A DNA stretch of 64,000 bases from Mariprofundaceae bacterium (GCA_030950925.1 JAUZQO010000009.1:62001-126000), one strand, 5' to 3'; positions 44,978 to 54,513 are shown, counted from the stretch's first letter. Notes: generated by a model not told the origin, from the sequence alone. Numbers and translations are program-made.

Positions 44978-47635
44978 TTAAATCAAAGCTTCAAGTTTAT
45001 CTTGCGATAGCAACAGTTCTGCCAATTTCGATTGATTGCCCTTTAAATCGGAGCGTACTTTTGTCACCACAGCTTCAGGTGCGCTATCCACAAATTTGGT
45101 ATTAGATAGACGTTGCTGTAATTTTTCAACATCGGCTTGTAACTTGGTAATATTCTTCACCACACGGTTCAGCTCTTCTTGTACATTGACCAAGCCTGCC
45201 AAGGGTAAGAAGATTTTAATGGCTTCGAGCGGTGCCACAGCAGCATTTTCCACTTCAGTATCAGCTTCCAACCACTGCAATGTTTCTAATTTAGCTAAAC
45301 TCATCAATACACGTTGTTGCGGCTCTAATTCGGCACGAAGCGTATCACTCAGGGCTATCGAAGCATCAATTTTTTTACCAGGTGCCACACTCATCTCACC
45401 ACGAATGGAGCGAATCGCACTCACAATATCCATCACACGCTGCATATGTCCTTTGGCTTGCTGATCATCAATATAATTGCTCACCCATGCATCACTCACC
45501 AAACATGCATCATCACCATGCAACTCTTGAAACAAGATTTCAGTAATAAACGGGCAAATAGGATGCAACAAACGCAACCAACCATCCAATACCGTCAACA
45601 TCACGATTTGCGTTTCTTCTTTGGCAGCGCCCTCATCCTTGTATAAAGAAACCTTAGCAGCTTCCACATACCAATCACAATAAGAACCCCAAATAAACGC
45701 ATACAAAGCAGTTGCTGCTTCATTAAAACGATAGTCTTGCAACGCTTTGGATACATCTTGTGCTGTTTGATTCAGCTCAGAAAGAATCCAACGGTTCACA
45801 TCGTTGCTCGGTTGAATCGAAGCATCAGGCTTCGCATCACCACGATTCATAAACACAAAACGCGCCGCATTCCAAATTTTATTCATAAAATTACGGTTGG
45901 ATTCAATGCGCGTAATATCCAATTTCACATCGCGCCCAGGGGTTGCCATGTGTGCCAATGTAAAGCGTAAAGCATCCGCACCATAAGCTTCAATCATTTC
46001 AAGTGGATCCACCACATTACCCTTGGATTTTGACATCTTTTGTCCATCTTTATCACGAATCAAGGCATGAATATAAACATCTTTGAAAGGTACTTTTCCT
46101 GTAAATTTCTTGCCCATCATCATCATGCGGGCAACCCAGAAAAAGATAATATCAAAGCCTGTCACCAACACATTCGTTGAATAAAACTTCGTCATATCTT
46201 CGCTGTCTGTTTTTCCATCCCAACCTAATGTTGTAAATGGCCATAAGCCCGATGAAAACCAAGTATCCAGCACATCATCATCTTGTTTGATGGCTTTAGA
46301 GCCGCAACCGCCACGATTGTTCCCGCATTGATCAGGCGCCTCACGGCTAACAGTGATATGATCGCAATCTGCGCAATACCAAGCAGGAATACGATGACCC
46401 CACCACAGTTGGCGAGAAATACACCAATCTTGGATATTGCGCATCCAGTCAAAATACGTTTTCTCCCAATGTTGGGGGACAAAGCGTGTATCACCGTCTT
46501 CCACAGCTTTGATGGCAGGATCTGCCAGATCTTGAATGGCAACATACCATTGATCGGTTAAATAAGGTTCAATCACCGCATGAGAACGGTCGCCACGTCC
46601 CACTTTGTGTTCGTGTTCTTCAACCTTGTATAACAAACCTTCCGCTTCCAAATCAGCAATAATGCGTTCACGCGCTTCATATCTATCCAAACCAACATAT
46701 TGCTCAGGAATAAAATCTTCATGGTTGATGTGCGCGGTGTTGGTGAAGATATTACGCATGGGTAAATCATGGCGTTTGCCGACTTCATAATCGTTGAAAT
46801 CGTGGGCAGGCGTGATTTTCACACAACCTGTACCAAAATCTGGATCAACATAATTATCAGCAATAACAGGGATGGTACGATTGCACAAAGGAAGAATAAG
46901 CTCTTTACCAATCAAATCCTTGAAACGTTCATCCGATGGGTGAACTGCCACTGCACCATCGCCCAATAAGGTTTCGGGTCTAGTCGTAGCAACAACCAAC
47001 GACTTACCTGAACCATCGGCATAGGGGTATTGAATATGCCAGAAATGTCCTGCCTCTTCTTCGTGAACCACTTCCAAATCGGACACTGCCGTTTCCAACA
47101 CAGGATCCCAGTTAACCAAGCGTTTACCGCGATAAATCAACCCTTCTTCAAACAAACGTACAAACACTTCTTGTACTGCATCAGACGAACCTTCATCCAT
47201 GGTAAATCGTTCGCGTGACCAATCAATCGAGAAGCCCAAGTGTTTCATTTGATCTAAAATGATACCACCCGATTCCGCTTTCCATTCCCAGACTTTTTCA
47301 ATAAAGGCTTCTCGCCCTAAATCACGGCGATGAATACCTTTCGCATCAAGCTGACGTTCCACCACCATTTGCGTGGCAATGCCTGCATGATCCAAGCCCA
47401 ATTGCCAAAGTACTTCTTTGCCCAACATACGTTGCCAACGCACCAGCATATCTTGAATCGTACCTGAAAAAGCATGCCCCATGTGCAAACTACCTGTCAC
47501 ATTGGGGGGTGGCAATGTGATACTATACTGTTCTTTGGCGCCTTTACGTGGCTTGAAGGCATCCGAATCCAACCATTGTTGGGTGATTTCTGCTTCCATC
47601 TCTTGCGGGTTATATGTTTTATCCAATATGCTCAT
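44978..47635 (-). CDS. valS: Valyl-tRNA synthetase
   Basis: This class I synthetase has 885 residues. HIGH is in PPPNVTGSLHMGHAFSGTIQ (about residues 42-61), and the editing domain begins LVVATTRPETLLGDGAVAVHP. The QLWWGHRIPAWYC segment and the KMSKS loop in DGQKMSKSKGNVVDPLEMI are present. An anticodon-binding domain and a C-terminal coiled-coil arm (LNRVVKNITKLQADVEKL) complete the normal architecture. Gap of 93 bp before fimV downstream; no clear terminator was found there. Confidence 0.98.
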   Translation of the reverse strand: MSILDKTYNPQEMEAEITQQWLDSDAFKPRKGAKEQYSITLPPPNVTGSLHMGHAFSGTIQDMLVRWQRMLGKEVLWQLGLDHAGIATQMVVERQLDAKGIHRRDLGREAFIEKVWEWKAESGGIILDQMKHLGFSIDWSRERFTMDEGSSDAVQEVFVRLFEEGLIYRGKRLVNWDPVLETAVSDLEVVHEEEAGHFWHIQYPYADGSGKSLVVATTRPETLLGDGAVAVHPSDERFKDLIGKELILPLCNRTIPVIADNYVDPDFGTGCVKITPAHDFNDYEVGKRHDLPMRNIFTNTAHINHEDFIPEQYVGLDRYEARERIIADLEAEGLLYKVEEHEHKVGRGDRSHAVIEPYLTDQWYVAIQDLADPAIKAVEDGDTRFVPQHWEKTYFDWMRNIQDWCISRQLWWGHRIPAWYCADCDHITVSREAPDQCGNNRGGCGSKAIKQDDDVLDTWFSSGLWPFTTLGWDGKTDSEDMTKFYSTNVLVTGFDIIFFWVARMMMMGKKFTGKVPFKDVYIHALIRDKDGQKMSKSKGNVVDPLEMIEAYGADALRFTLAHMATPGRDVKLDITRIESNRNFMNKIWNAARFVFMNRGDAKPDASIQPSNDVNRWILSELNQTAQDVSKALQDYRFNEAATALYAFIWGSYCDWYVEAAKVSLYKDEGAAKEETQIVMLTVLDGWLRLLHPICPFITEILFQELHGDDACLVSDAWVSNYIDDQQAKGHMQRVMDIVSAIRSIRGEMSVAPGKKIDASIALSDTLRAELEPQQRVLMSLAKLETLQWLEADTEVENAAVAPLEAIKIFLPLAGLVNVQEELNRVVKNITKLQADVEKLQQRLSNTKFVDSAPEAVVTKVRSDLKGNQSKLAELLLSQDKLEALI

Positions 47636-47664
47636 TTTTTCTCATTCTTTGGTTTATTTTATTG

Positions 47665-48309
47665 TTATTTCTCTAACGGTTCATTTTGCAATATCTGCAA
47701 ATGTGTCTGTAACGATGTCCGAATTATATCAGGTAAAAGTTGGTTAAATTGATAAGAGACATCCATCGAAACCAACTCCAATACCTGTTCAAGTTGTTTG
47801 GCATTCAGGTGAACCCCTTGCATTTGTTGGTTATCTTTCTGCACAACGGGTTTAGATGTTTTTTCAGGCTCAACATCATCGTCATCCATGGCTTCCAACA
47901 AAGGGGAGAAAGCGTCTGAAAGCTGCTCTTGCTTTTCCACCATCATATCTTGGGTTAATATCACCCGAGGTAACATGGCGGCATCACCTTGACTATCCAC
48001 ACTGGGTTCTTGTCGAAAATTCGCATCAGGCACATCAACATCGAGATGTCGAGGTGGTTGAAGCGTGGTTTTTACGATATTTTTTTTGGACGGTGTCATC
48101 ACTTTTGAAGGAATATTTGTTACTTTTTCCTGTTCCACTGGAGAAGCTACCTTTAAAGTATCTTTTGAATGACTGATCTCTACAGTAGATTTCAGAACTG
48201 CTCGCACGGGTGTAGGCTTTACTTTACCCGATGGCGTTTCATCATTCCCTTCTTGCAACAGTTCATCCAAACTGGCAAGAATATCATCAATATCCCAATC
48301 TTGGCTCAT
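47665..48309 (-). CDS. Acidic, low-complexity protein of unknown function
   Basis: The 214-residue protein has an acidic N-terminal helix (DWDIDDILASLDELLQEG), a long Ser/Pro/Lys/Val-rich disordered middle and a C-terminal helical part (KQLEQVLELVSMDVSYQFNQ, then LLPDIIRTSLQTHL). That layout of short helix, disordered linker and C-terminal oligomerisation-like helices is reminiscent of PopZ-type polar scaffolds, but there is no convincing sequence match. I start at ATG 48309 (MSQDW). It precedes valS by 29 bp, where DNA polymerase III chi (holC) often lies in other bacteria; it is not HolC. Confidence 0.6.
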   Translation of the reverse strand: MSQDWDIDDILASLDELLQEGNDETPSGKVKPTPVRAVLKSTVEISHSKDTLKVASPVEQEKVTNIPSKVMTPSKKNIVKTTLQPPRHLDVDVPDANFRQEPSVDSQGDAAMLPRVILTQDMMVEKQEQLSDAFSPLLEAMDDDDVEPEKTSKPVVQKDNQQMQGVHLNAKQLEQVLELVSMDVSYQFNQLLPDIIRTSLQTHLQILQNEPLEK

Positions 48310-48315
48310 AAACAC

Positions 48316-48570
48316 GCATCATAAGTATGCATCCCCAAAGGGCAAAGGATCATCATCATATAACGGTTCGGCTTACCCAAGGTTTTTTCTATAATCCTGT
48401 TAGCAAGTATGCCAAGCTCAATTTTAAGAGCCTTGTTTTTTCGCACCCAAATACTCACATTGAGCAGGTAGTATTACAAGAAAGTTGGCTCTTCTAAAAT
48501 TCAAGTCGGTAGGCAAAATTGATTGATCTTGGAAAAGCCTAATTTTCCAGTGATTAGGGGGTTTTCTCAA
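48316..48570. other. Intergenic debris with a plus-strand terminator-like hairpin
   Basis: There is no protein gene in this stretch. At 48413-48441 the plus strand has CAAGCTC, an 8-base loop, GAG-C-CTTG with one bulged base, then TTTTTT, which looks like an intrinsic terminator although no plus-strand gene precedes it. GGAAAA and TTTTCC arms around 48532-48550 form another small stem. The stretch adjoins a transposase tail (48571-48645), so it may be the outer end of an insertion element. Confidence 0.35.
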
Positions 48571-48645
48571 TTAGTTAAGCCAAATCATGGTTACGACTAA
48601 ATTGATCATTGCTGCATAATTTCTTTTTAAACGCTCATAAAATCC
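48571..48645 (-). pseudogene. C-terminal scrap of a DDE-type transposase
   Basis: The minus strand reads FYERLKRNYAAMINLVVTMI and then WLN and stop (48571-48573). This is reminiscent of the C-terminus of IS5-group transposases (RYE/DK-L-R-N-x-x-A-M pattern). It is closed upstream by an in-frame stop after about 24 codons. GAGAAAACCCCC just after the stop could be part of the old terminal repeat. Family assignment is tentative. Confidence 0.4.
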
Positions 48646-48682
48646 GCGTTAAGCGGAACCCCGCCTCCCACTCGTGAAAATG

Positions 48683-48709
48683 AAATGATACCCATCATTT
48701 TATTTTTTT
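48683..48709 (+). terminator. Possible weak intrinsic terminator
   Basis: AAATGAT-ACCC-ATCATTT followed by TATTTTTTT forms a 7-bp, AU-only-rich stem with a U-run on the plus strand. No plus-strand gene precedes it, so it may be a relic or belong to an unrecognised small transcript. The rest of 48646-48875 shows only short palindromes, such as CCGC/GCGG at 48645-48656, and no gene. Confidence 0.3.
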
Positions 48710-48875
48710 CGAGGGGGACGAAGGGGGAGAGCTACTTAATTTCTTGGGGTATTATAGATGAAGACCCTCGACGAGGACTTAAAGAATAACTCGAGCCCAA
48801 TGCCGAAAATTAGGGGAGAGTTGTATAAAAAAGTAAGCTACGTTGTCGTAACTCCTTGGGATCATTCTTATAAAA

Positions 48876-48952
48876 TGGTGCTCCCTGAGCGATTCGAACG
48901 CCCGGCCTTCTGATTCGTAGTCAGATGCTCTATCCAGCTGAGCTAAGGGAGC
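48876..48952 (-). tRNA. tRNA-Arg (anticodon ACG), copy 1
   Basis: This is a complete 77-nt cloverleaf including encoded CCA. The acceptor stem is GCTCCCT/AGGGAGC, the anticodon loop CTACGAA (anticodon ACG, read as ICG after deamination) and the T-loop GTTCGAATC. The sequence is identical to copy 2. The two are separated by 24 bp, consistent with one dicistronic tRNA transcript on the minus strand. Confidence 0.97.
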
Positions 48953-48976
48953 CTAGTGTAACATGTTATGGGGAAA

Positions 48977-49053
48977 TGGTGCTCCCTGAGCGATTCGAAC
49001 GCCCGGCCTTCTGATTCGTAGTCAGATGCTCTATCCAGCTGAGCTAAGGGAGC
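48977..49053 (-). tRNA. tRNA-Arg (anticodon ACG), copy 2, overlapping a CDS
   Basis: Same 77-nt sequence and structure as copy 1, with encoded CCA. Its first 23 nucleotides (49031-49053) are also the last seven codons and stop codon of the DUF2155-like lipoprotein gene upstream on the same strand. RNase P cleavage at 49053/49054 would therefore remove the stop codon from that mRNA. Confidence 0.97.
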
Positions 49054-49525
49054 CTTTTCCTTCTTTGGAAATTTCGCGAAAGGTAACGCCTTTCAACCAA
49101 ACTTTCCAGTGTGGATTATCCAAACCAAAAAGTTCAGGGAAATCCAAGTATAACCAACCTTTATACATGATGTGCCCATTCAATTTCAACTCAACAAAAG
49201 CAGCAGGGTTATCCATTGTGTCATCATCAATCATTTGTCCTGATTGAATGCGAAGCCCTTTTGCCAAGCCAAGTAAGCGAACATGCCAGCGACCAAAATT
49301 CACATCATCACCTTTATTCAAAGGAATTTCTGTGACTTTACCTGTATTACGGTGTAAAAACCTTAAAACAATACTTCCATTTTCAGAGGAAGACCATTCA
49401 GGTAACACACTTTCATGGTTTTGTGAATGACTATCATCGGAAGATTGTAAAGGTAACTGCCAGTGTATGGATTCATGTGTTTGTGTTTTATCACAACCTG
49501 AACAAAAACATAACACCATCAACAT
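49031..49525 (-). CDS. DUF2155-like lipoprotein, ending inside tRNA-Arg
   Basis: The roughly 164-residue protein starts MLMVLCFCSGCDKTQTHE, with a lipobox-like Cys at about 11. The signal is very short and has no positive charge, so a slightly longer non-ATG start is possible. The C-terminal domain fits DUF2155: KVTEIPLNKGDDVNFGRWHV, then PAAFVELKLN, then GWLYLDFPELFGLDNPHWKV. It begins about 20 bp after tRNA-Ser, and its TAG is in the D-arm of tRNA-Arg copy 2. The gene is thus sandwiched between tRNAs on one strand. Confidence 0.7.
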   Translation of the reverse strand: MLMVLCFCSGCDKTQTHESIHWQLPLQSSDDSHSQNHESVLPEWSSSENGSIVLRFLHRNTGKVTEIPLNKGDDVNFGRWHVRLLGLAKGLRIQSGQMIDDDTMDNPAAFVELKLNGHIMYKGWLYLDFPELFGLDNPHWKVWLKGVTFREISKEGKGSLSSAG

Positions 49526-49545
49526 CAGTCCGACCAATCCAGAAC

Positions 49546-49635
49546 TGGCGGAGAGAGAGGGATTCGAACCCTCGATAGGAGTAAACCTATACACCCTTAG
49601 CAGGGGTGCGCTTTCAGCCACTCAGCCATCTCTCC
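49546..49635 (-). tRNA. tRNA-Ser (anticodon GCT)
   Basis: A 90-nt class II tRNA including CCA. Acceptor GGAGAGA pairs with TCTCTCC. The anticodon loop is CTGCTAA (GCT), with a long variable arm (TATAGGTTTACTCCTATC) and T-loop GTTCGAATC. It is on the minus strand, upstream of the DUF2155-like gene and the two tRNA-Arg genes, and may form a mixed tRNA-mRNA-tRNA transcript with them. Confidence 0.97.
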
Positions 49636-49735
49636 GTTGTTCTGATTTTCTCGATTTAAGTGATACCCACAAGTGAGTAACATCTTGAATGGCGCGCAGT
49701 ATAGGTTGGTATAAGCTCATGGCAAGTTCCTTTTT

Positions 49736-51385
49736 TTATGATTCAATACGATGGGTTTTATAATAGTTAATCAAACCATTGGTAGAAGCATCATGACTGT
49801 CGACGTCATCATCAAACATGAGTTCAGGAAGAATACTACGAGCCAACTCTTTGCCCAGTTCGACTCCCCATTGATCATAGGCATTGATATCCCAAATTAC
49901 ACTTTGGACAAAAATTTTATGTTCGTACATGGCAATCAAACTACCCAAAGTTTGAGGATTCAAACGTTGAAAAAGAATCGAGTTGGAAGGTTTGTTGCCT
50001 TGAAAGACTTTATGCGGAAGCAATGCTTCCAAGTCATCATGACTTAACCCCTTCTTTTCTAATTCTATGCGTACTTCTTCAGCTGTTTTACCCCGCATCA
50101 AGGCTTCTGTTTGCGCAAAAAAGTTGGATAACAGAATGGTATGATGTTGTCCAATGGGGTTTTTACTATCAATCGGTGCTAAAAAATCACATGGCACAAG
50201 CTTGGTTCCTTGGTGTATTAATTGATAAAAAGCGTGCTGACCGTTGGTGCCAGGCTCACCCCAAATAATAGGACCCGTGGAATAATCGACGGCATCACCT
50301 TCACGCGTGGTCGATTTGCCATTACTTTCCATATCGCCTTGCTGGAGATAAGCTGAAAATCGATGCATATATTGGTCATACGGTAGAATCGCATGTGAGT
50401 CTGCTTGCCAAAAATTATTGTACCAAACACCCAGTAGCCCTAATATCACAGGAATATTTTCTTCCAAGGGTGCAGTCTTGAAATGCTCATCCATCTCATG
50501 CGCACCCGATAATAAATGTTCAAAATTATCCATGCCCAAATAAAGTGCAATGGAGAGACCAACAGCACTCCACAATGAATAACGACCTCCCACCCAATCC
50601 CAAAATTCAAACATTAAATCAGGATCAATCCCAAAATTTTTCACCGCTTGAGCATTGGTCGATACTGCAACAAAGTGCTTGGAAACCGCCGCCTTGCTAC
50701 CACCACGGGTTAAAAACCAATCACGTGCGGTACGCGCATTGGTCAGTGTTTCTTGGGTGGTAAAAGTTTTGGATGCAATCACAAAAAGCGTGGTTTCACG
50801 GCTTAAATGTTTGAGTGTTTCGACCATTTGTGTGCCATCAACATTGGACACAAAGTGAATATTTAAACCTTCTTTGGAAAAAGTTTTTAGAGCTTCACAC
50901 ACCATGACAGGGCCTAAATCTGAACCGCCAATACCAATATTGACAATATCAGTGATACGCTTACCTGTGCATCCTTTCCATTCGCCATTGCGCACAGAGT
51001 CTGTAAAGCTACGCATACGCTCTAAGACATGGTTGATTTTAGGCATCACATCTTCACCATCAAACATCACGGGGCGATTGGAACGATTGCGTAATGCTGT
51101 ATGTAATACAGCTCGGTTTTCTGTATTATTAATATGATCACCTGAAAACAAGCGATCTCGCATTTGTTCAACACCGCAATCTTTTGCCAGTGCAACAAGT
51201 TTTTCTTTACTCTCAATATTGATTATATTTTTAGAATAATCGAGAAGTATGCCGTTAAACTCAATAGAAAAACGTTGAAAGCGCTGGTCATCTTGTGAGA
51301 AAAGTTCGCGCATATGCACGTCTTTCATATCATTGTAATGAGCTTTCAATGCTTGCCACGCTGGTGATTCAGTCAGTTTTGTCAT
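49736..51385 (-). CDS. pgi: Glucose-6-phosphate isomerase
   Basis: Pgi interconverts glucose 6-phosphate and fructose 6-phosphate. The 549-residue protein has the long-form bacterial layout. Motifs: [19 protein letters not shown] (about residues 148-166), the signature [53 protein letters not shown] with catalytic Glu/His, and [22 protein letters not shown] precedes ATG 51385. No neighbouring gene suggests a pathway-specific cluster. Confidence 0.98.
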   Translation of the reverse strand: MTKLTESPAWQALKAHYNDMKDVHMRELFSQDDQRFQRFSIEFNGILLDYSKNIINIESKEKLVALAKDCGVEQMRDRLFSGDHINNTENRAVLHTALRNRSNRPVMFDGEDVMPKINHVLERMRSFTDSVRNGEWKGCTGKRITDIVNIGIGGSDLGPVMVCEALKTFSKEGLNIHFVSNVDGTQMVETLKHLSRETTLFVIASKTFTTQETLTNARTARDWFLTRGGSKAAVSKHFVAVSTNAQAVKNFGIDPDLMFEFWDWVGGRYSLWSAVGLSIALYLGMDNFEHLLSGAHEMDEHFKTAPLEENIPVILGLLGVWYNNFWQADSHAILPYDQYMHRFSAYLQQGDMESNGKSTTREGDAVDYSTGPIIWGEPGTNGQHAFYQLIHQGTKLVPCDFLAPIDSKNPIGQHHTILLSNFFAQTEALMRGKTAEEVRIELEKKGLSHDDLEALLPHKVFQGNKPSNSILFQRLNPQTLGSLIAMYEHKIFVQSVIWDINAYDQWGVELGKELARSILPELMFDDDVDSHDASTNGLINYYKTHRIES

Positions 51386-51450
51386 CCGATCCCCCCTGAT
51401 TGAGGCAGGATACTAACAACGATGATAGAAAATTTCATCAAGCTTTTTTA

Positions 51451-54318
51451 TCAAAACAATTCAACATCATCATCGCCAGCAATGGCAATCAGCTCGACAA
51501 TATCATCACGACAATCCGTCCAAGAATGGCGAGATACTGGGTTGGCAAAAGGGTTTAAAATCAATTGGTTTTGACGGGCATCTGAAAAATCGGCTTCTTT
51601 GGGGAAAAGCATCTGTACTGCTGTTTGTACAGGGTCTTTCCATTGGAATGGTGTTTTCAAACGGTAGCCAATCCATAAATGTCCTTCATCCAAAAGGTCA
51701 GCAAACAGTTGATTGGGATCTTCGGGCAAAGGATGTGTCACCTGCATCGTTTCAAGGTTCATTTTATCATTATCACCAAAATCAATCATCAATTGATTCA
51801 TCGCGTGACGTAAACCGCGTTTCATTTGGTAGGCTTCAGCGCTTTCAGATGTGTACATATGAAACGTAGTATGCGCCACATACACCCCATAAAACTCATT
51901 GGGAACGGTCATATGTACTTCAGTATAAAGGTCATCTTGCGCCAATTCTTCTTGTAGAAGTGTGACTTGTTCTCGATCATCCAATACTGGAAAGATTTTG
52001 GGTTTAATTTGCTCCTCTTCAACGATGGTCATGATATGCGATAAAGTCGTTGCAATCACAGCATAAGCATCTTCTTCCATATGTAATGGACGTGAAAGAA
52101 TAATACGGTCACATTGCGTAAATTCACGCAAGGCATTCATATCAGAGAAATCCCAATATTGGCAACGGATTTTAATCAATTCATCTAGCCCAGGCTCTTC
52201 ACCAATACGTCGCATGAGATAAGCTTGCTGACTGGTAATTTCTTCAGGTGGTAGGTCATCCAACATAATCAATTCAATTTTATGATAAAACAATAACAAT
52301 CGTTTTAATAACAAAGGTAAACTACCCACCCAACCAATAATCAATAAACTTAATGTATCCGATGGTTCAACCACCGCTAACCCCAAATCATCCAAATCTT
52401 TGGTGGGTTTAAGCGCATGTTCCCAACTTTTTTTATGGATACCTGTAACAAGTTCGCCATACAAAGCATTATCATTGATGGATATACCGAGAATACCTGA
52501 AATCGTCAGTTTGGGTTTGAAAATATCACCCAATGCAAAGATTGGAAAGACTTCACCTTGCTCATCAAGCAGCGCAAGAAGTGTCACACCACGTTCAAAC
52601 AACCAGTGTGTGAGCGGGGTAATGGGAGCGGATTTTTGATATTCATGATGACTCAGCATCCATGTGCCACCCTCTTCTTGAATCAATTCTCCCGACCATT
52701 CCGTGATATTTAAAGATGATTCTTCAGCGCGTTCAGGAATGAGTAGGCGACTAATCACTTGGTCAAAATCACTGTAGCGCATAATATTACAAAACGCATT
52801 GGCTCGGAAATCTGCTTCCGATAACACCGCAGTTGGCTTGTCATAGCGTCCTTTTTTATCCCAACCTACTTGGAGCATATGCTTGTGAGACGCCAAGTGT
52901 GGCTCTGCCATACCTGGAATAGCAAAACTTAGTGGAATATCTGGATTTACTTTGCGAATAGCCAGTAAACTAAAAAAAGCATGGGATAAAGATCGAGCAT
53001 TGCTGGCAGGCGGCATCAATATCATCGCTTGTTTTGCAGCGGCTAAGTTAACACGACGTAAATCTGTTAAGTGTTCAAAACTACCACGACGATACGTCAT
53101 CCATTTTTCATTGATGACTTCTTCAGGCACATTTTCATCATGGTGAAGCAATACCAATTTGAGTTTGGTAAACGAGCGTTCAGAAATCGTTTTAAGTTGA
53201 CGGATAATATAGGGGGCAGCGGCTGTCCAACCCAGCATGACCATGTGGTTGGTAATCACAAGACGTTCATTACGGAGCTTGGTCATCAAACCCGATACAA
53301 TATTGGCACCAATACCAATGAAAAAAGCAAACACAAATACGCCTGTAATGACCGCAGCAATCGAATACAAGGCAAGTGCCACAGTATCTGGGAAATAAAC
53401 TGAGTTTCCAGGGTCTGTTAACAAACGAAAAGCAAACCAAATGGGTGCAAATATATTTTGATCCGCAGCATCCACCACACCATCACGGGTGAAATCAATA
53501 TCACTGAGTGATAAATGCGCAAAAACACCACCACCAATGGAAAAGACTGCAAGAATCAACACAATCAAATTGATTTCTTGCATAAATTGACCTTCACGCA
53601 AGACATCTTTTAAGTTCCGAATAATCACCATCCAAGGCCTAAACAATCGAATCAAGCGCAACATACGCAACATGCCACCCAGAGCTAAAAATGAGAGAAA
53701 AGGCAACATGGCAATGGTTGCCAACAAATCAAGCCACCAAAAACACCATTCTAAAACATATTCAGTATGCGTTTCATAACGCATACTCTTCATAATGATA
53801 TAACGCATACCTAGCTCACCAAAAAAGAAAAAAATAACCACCCATAATAAGGCATCGGTTGCAAAAAATGACACAAGAATCACCAATGATATAAACATAC
53901 CATAAGTGGGTGAATACATCGCACTTTGTAAATCAAGGTAACGAAATATTCTTAACGTACGTAAGAGGTAAATACCACGTAAAAAACGCATGGCTGCCAT
54001 GTTTTCTGCGACTACGGAGAAGTCCAAGACTGTAATGAGCAGGGATAACACACCAATAACATCCAAAACCAATAATAAAACATCAACTTTATGATTTAAA
54101 GATGAGCGATAAGGGATAATCTTACTTTTACGTTGTAAAATTTTGATGCGCATGATGACTTCAAAACCAAAGACAATAAATAGAAAGCCTGCAAGAATAG
54201 GGTTATGTGTAAAAGATAGTGCAATCAATCCCATCATAATAAAAGCAAAACGAGGGTGCGAGAGCATCCATTCAATATGATAAAAGAGCAGCGAACGATC
54301 TTTAAATACAATTTGCAC
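51451..54318 (-). CDS. Large CASTOR/POLLUX-like ion channel with RCK-type domains
   Basis: The 955-residue membrane protein's N-terminal 270 residues hold many helices, including two S4-like Arg-rich stretches (RFLRGIYLLRTLRIFRYLD, GGMLRMLRLIRLFRPWMVII). A pore region at about 285-345 lacks the GYGD filter but has RLLTDPGNSVYFP, close to the A-D-S-G-N-H type filter of plant CASTOR/DMI1. Just before it, DFTRDGVVDAAD (about 278-289) matches an EF-hand/dockerin Ca2+ loop. Soluble Rossmann/RCK-like domains start near 355 (HMVMLGWTAAAPYIIRQL) and 655 (LSLLIIGWVGSLPLLLKRLL). Ion selectivity is not deducible. Confidence 0.8.
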   Translation of the reverse strand: MQIVFKDRSLLFYHIEWMLSHPRFAFIMMGLIALSFTHNPILAGFLFIVFGFEVIMRIKILQRKSKIIPYRSSLNHKVDVLLLVLDVIGVLSLLITVLDFSVVAENMAAMRFLRGIYLLRTLRIFRYLDLQSAMYSPTYGMFISLVILVSFFATDALLWVVIFFFFGELGMRYIIMKSMRYETHTEYVLEWCFWWLDLLATIAMLPFLSFLALGGMLRMLRLIRLFRPWMVIIRNLKDVLREGQFMQEINLIVLILAVFSIGGGVFAHLSLSDIDFTRDGVVDAADQNIFAPIWFAFRLLTDPGNSVYFPDTVALALYSIAAVITGVFVFAFFIGIGANIVSGLMTKLRNERLVITNHMVMLGWTAAAPYIIRQLKTISERSFTKLKLVLLHHDENVPEEVINEKWMTYRRGSFEHLTDLRRVNLAAAKQAMILMPPASNARSLSHAFFSLLAIRKVNPDIPLSFAIPGMAEPHLASHKHMLQVGWDKKGRYDKPTAVLSEADFRANAFCNIMRYSDFDQVISRLLIPERAEESSLNITEWSGELIQEEGGTWMLSHHEYQKSAPITPLTHWLFERGVTLLALLDEQGEVFPIFALGDIFKPKLTISGILGISINDNALYGELVTGIHKKSWEHALKPTKDLDDLGLAVVEPSDTLSLLIIGWVGSLPLLLKRLLLFYHKIELIMLDDLPPEEITSQQAYLMRRIGEEPGLDELIKIRCQYWDFSDMNALREFTQCDRIILSRPLHMEEDAYAVIATTLSHIMTIVEEEQIKPKIFPVLDDREQVTLLQEELAQDDLYTEVHMTVPNEFYGVYVAHTTFHMYTSESAEAYQMKRGLRHAMNQLMIDFGDNDKMNLETMQVTHPLPEDPNQLFADLLDEGHLWIGYRLKTPFQWKDPVQTAVQMLFPKEADFSDARQNQLILNPFANPVSRHSWTDCRDDIVELIAIAGDDDVELF

Positions 54319-54409
54319 GGTATATGAACCCTCTTTTGTTAAAATAGTCTATCAAGTCAGTCACCACAATAAAGCAAATCAAATGCCATGATGTATAAGA
54401 AAGAGGCTG

Positions 54410-54513
54410 GACTCAAAAGCATCAAGTACGCTTTGACGGTGCGTTGAATCCTAGTGGCTTAAACCTGAGTCTTTATGAACAAGTTGATAGAGGAACTCAT
54501 CTAGCCCAGGTTT
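54410..54513 (+). promoter_or_regulatory. Structured leader with competing stems upstream of moxR
   Basis: GACTCA (54410-54415) can pair with TGAGTC (54466-54471). Alternatively AAACCTGAGT (54461-54470) can pair with ACTCA (54495-54499) and CAGGTTT (54507-54513). The two helices share TGAGT and exclude each other. I recognise no known riboswitch class. The stretch is also open in one plus frame for about 40 codons without a start (contains GALNPSGLNLSLYEQVDRG), so coding debris is the alternative explanation. Confidence 0.35.
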
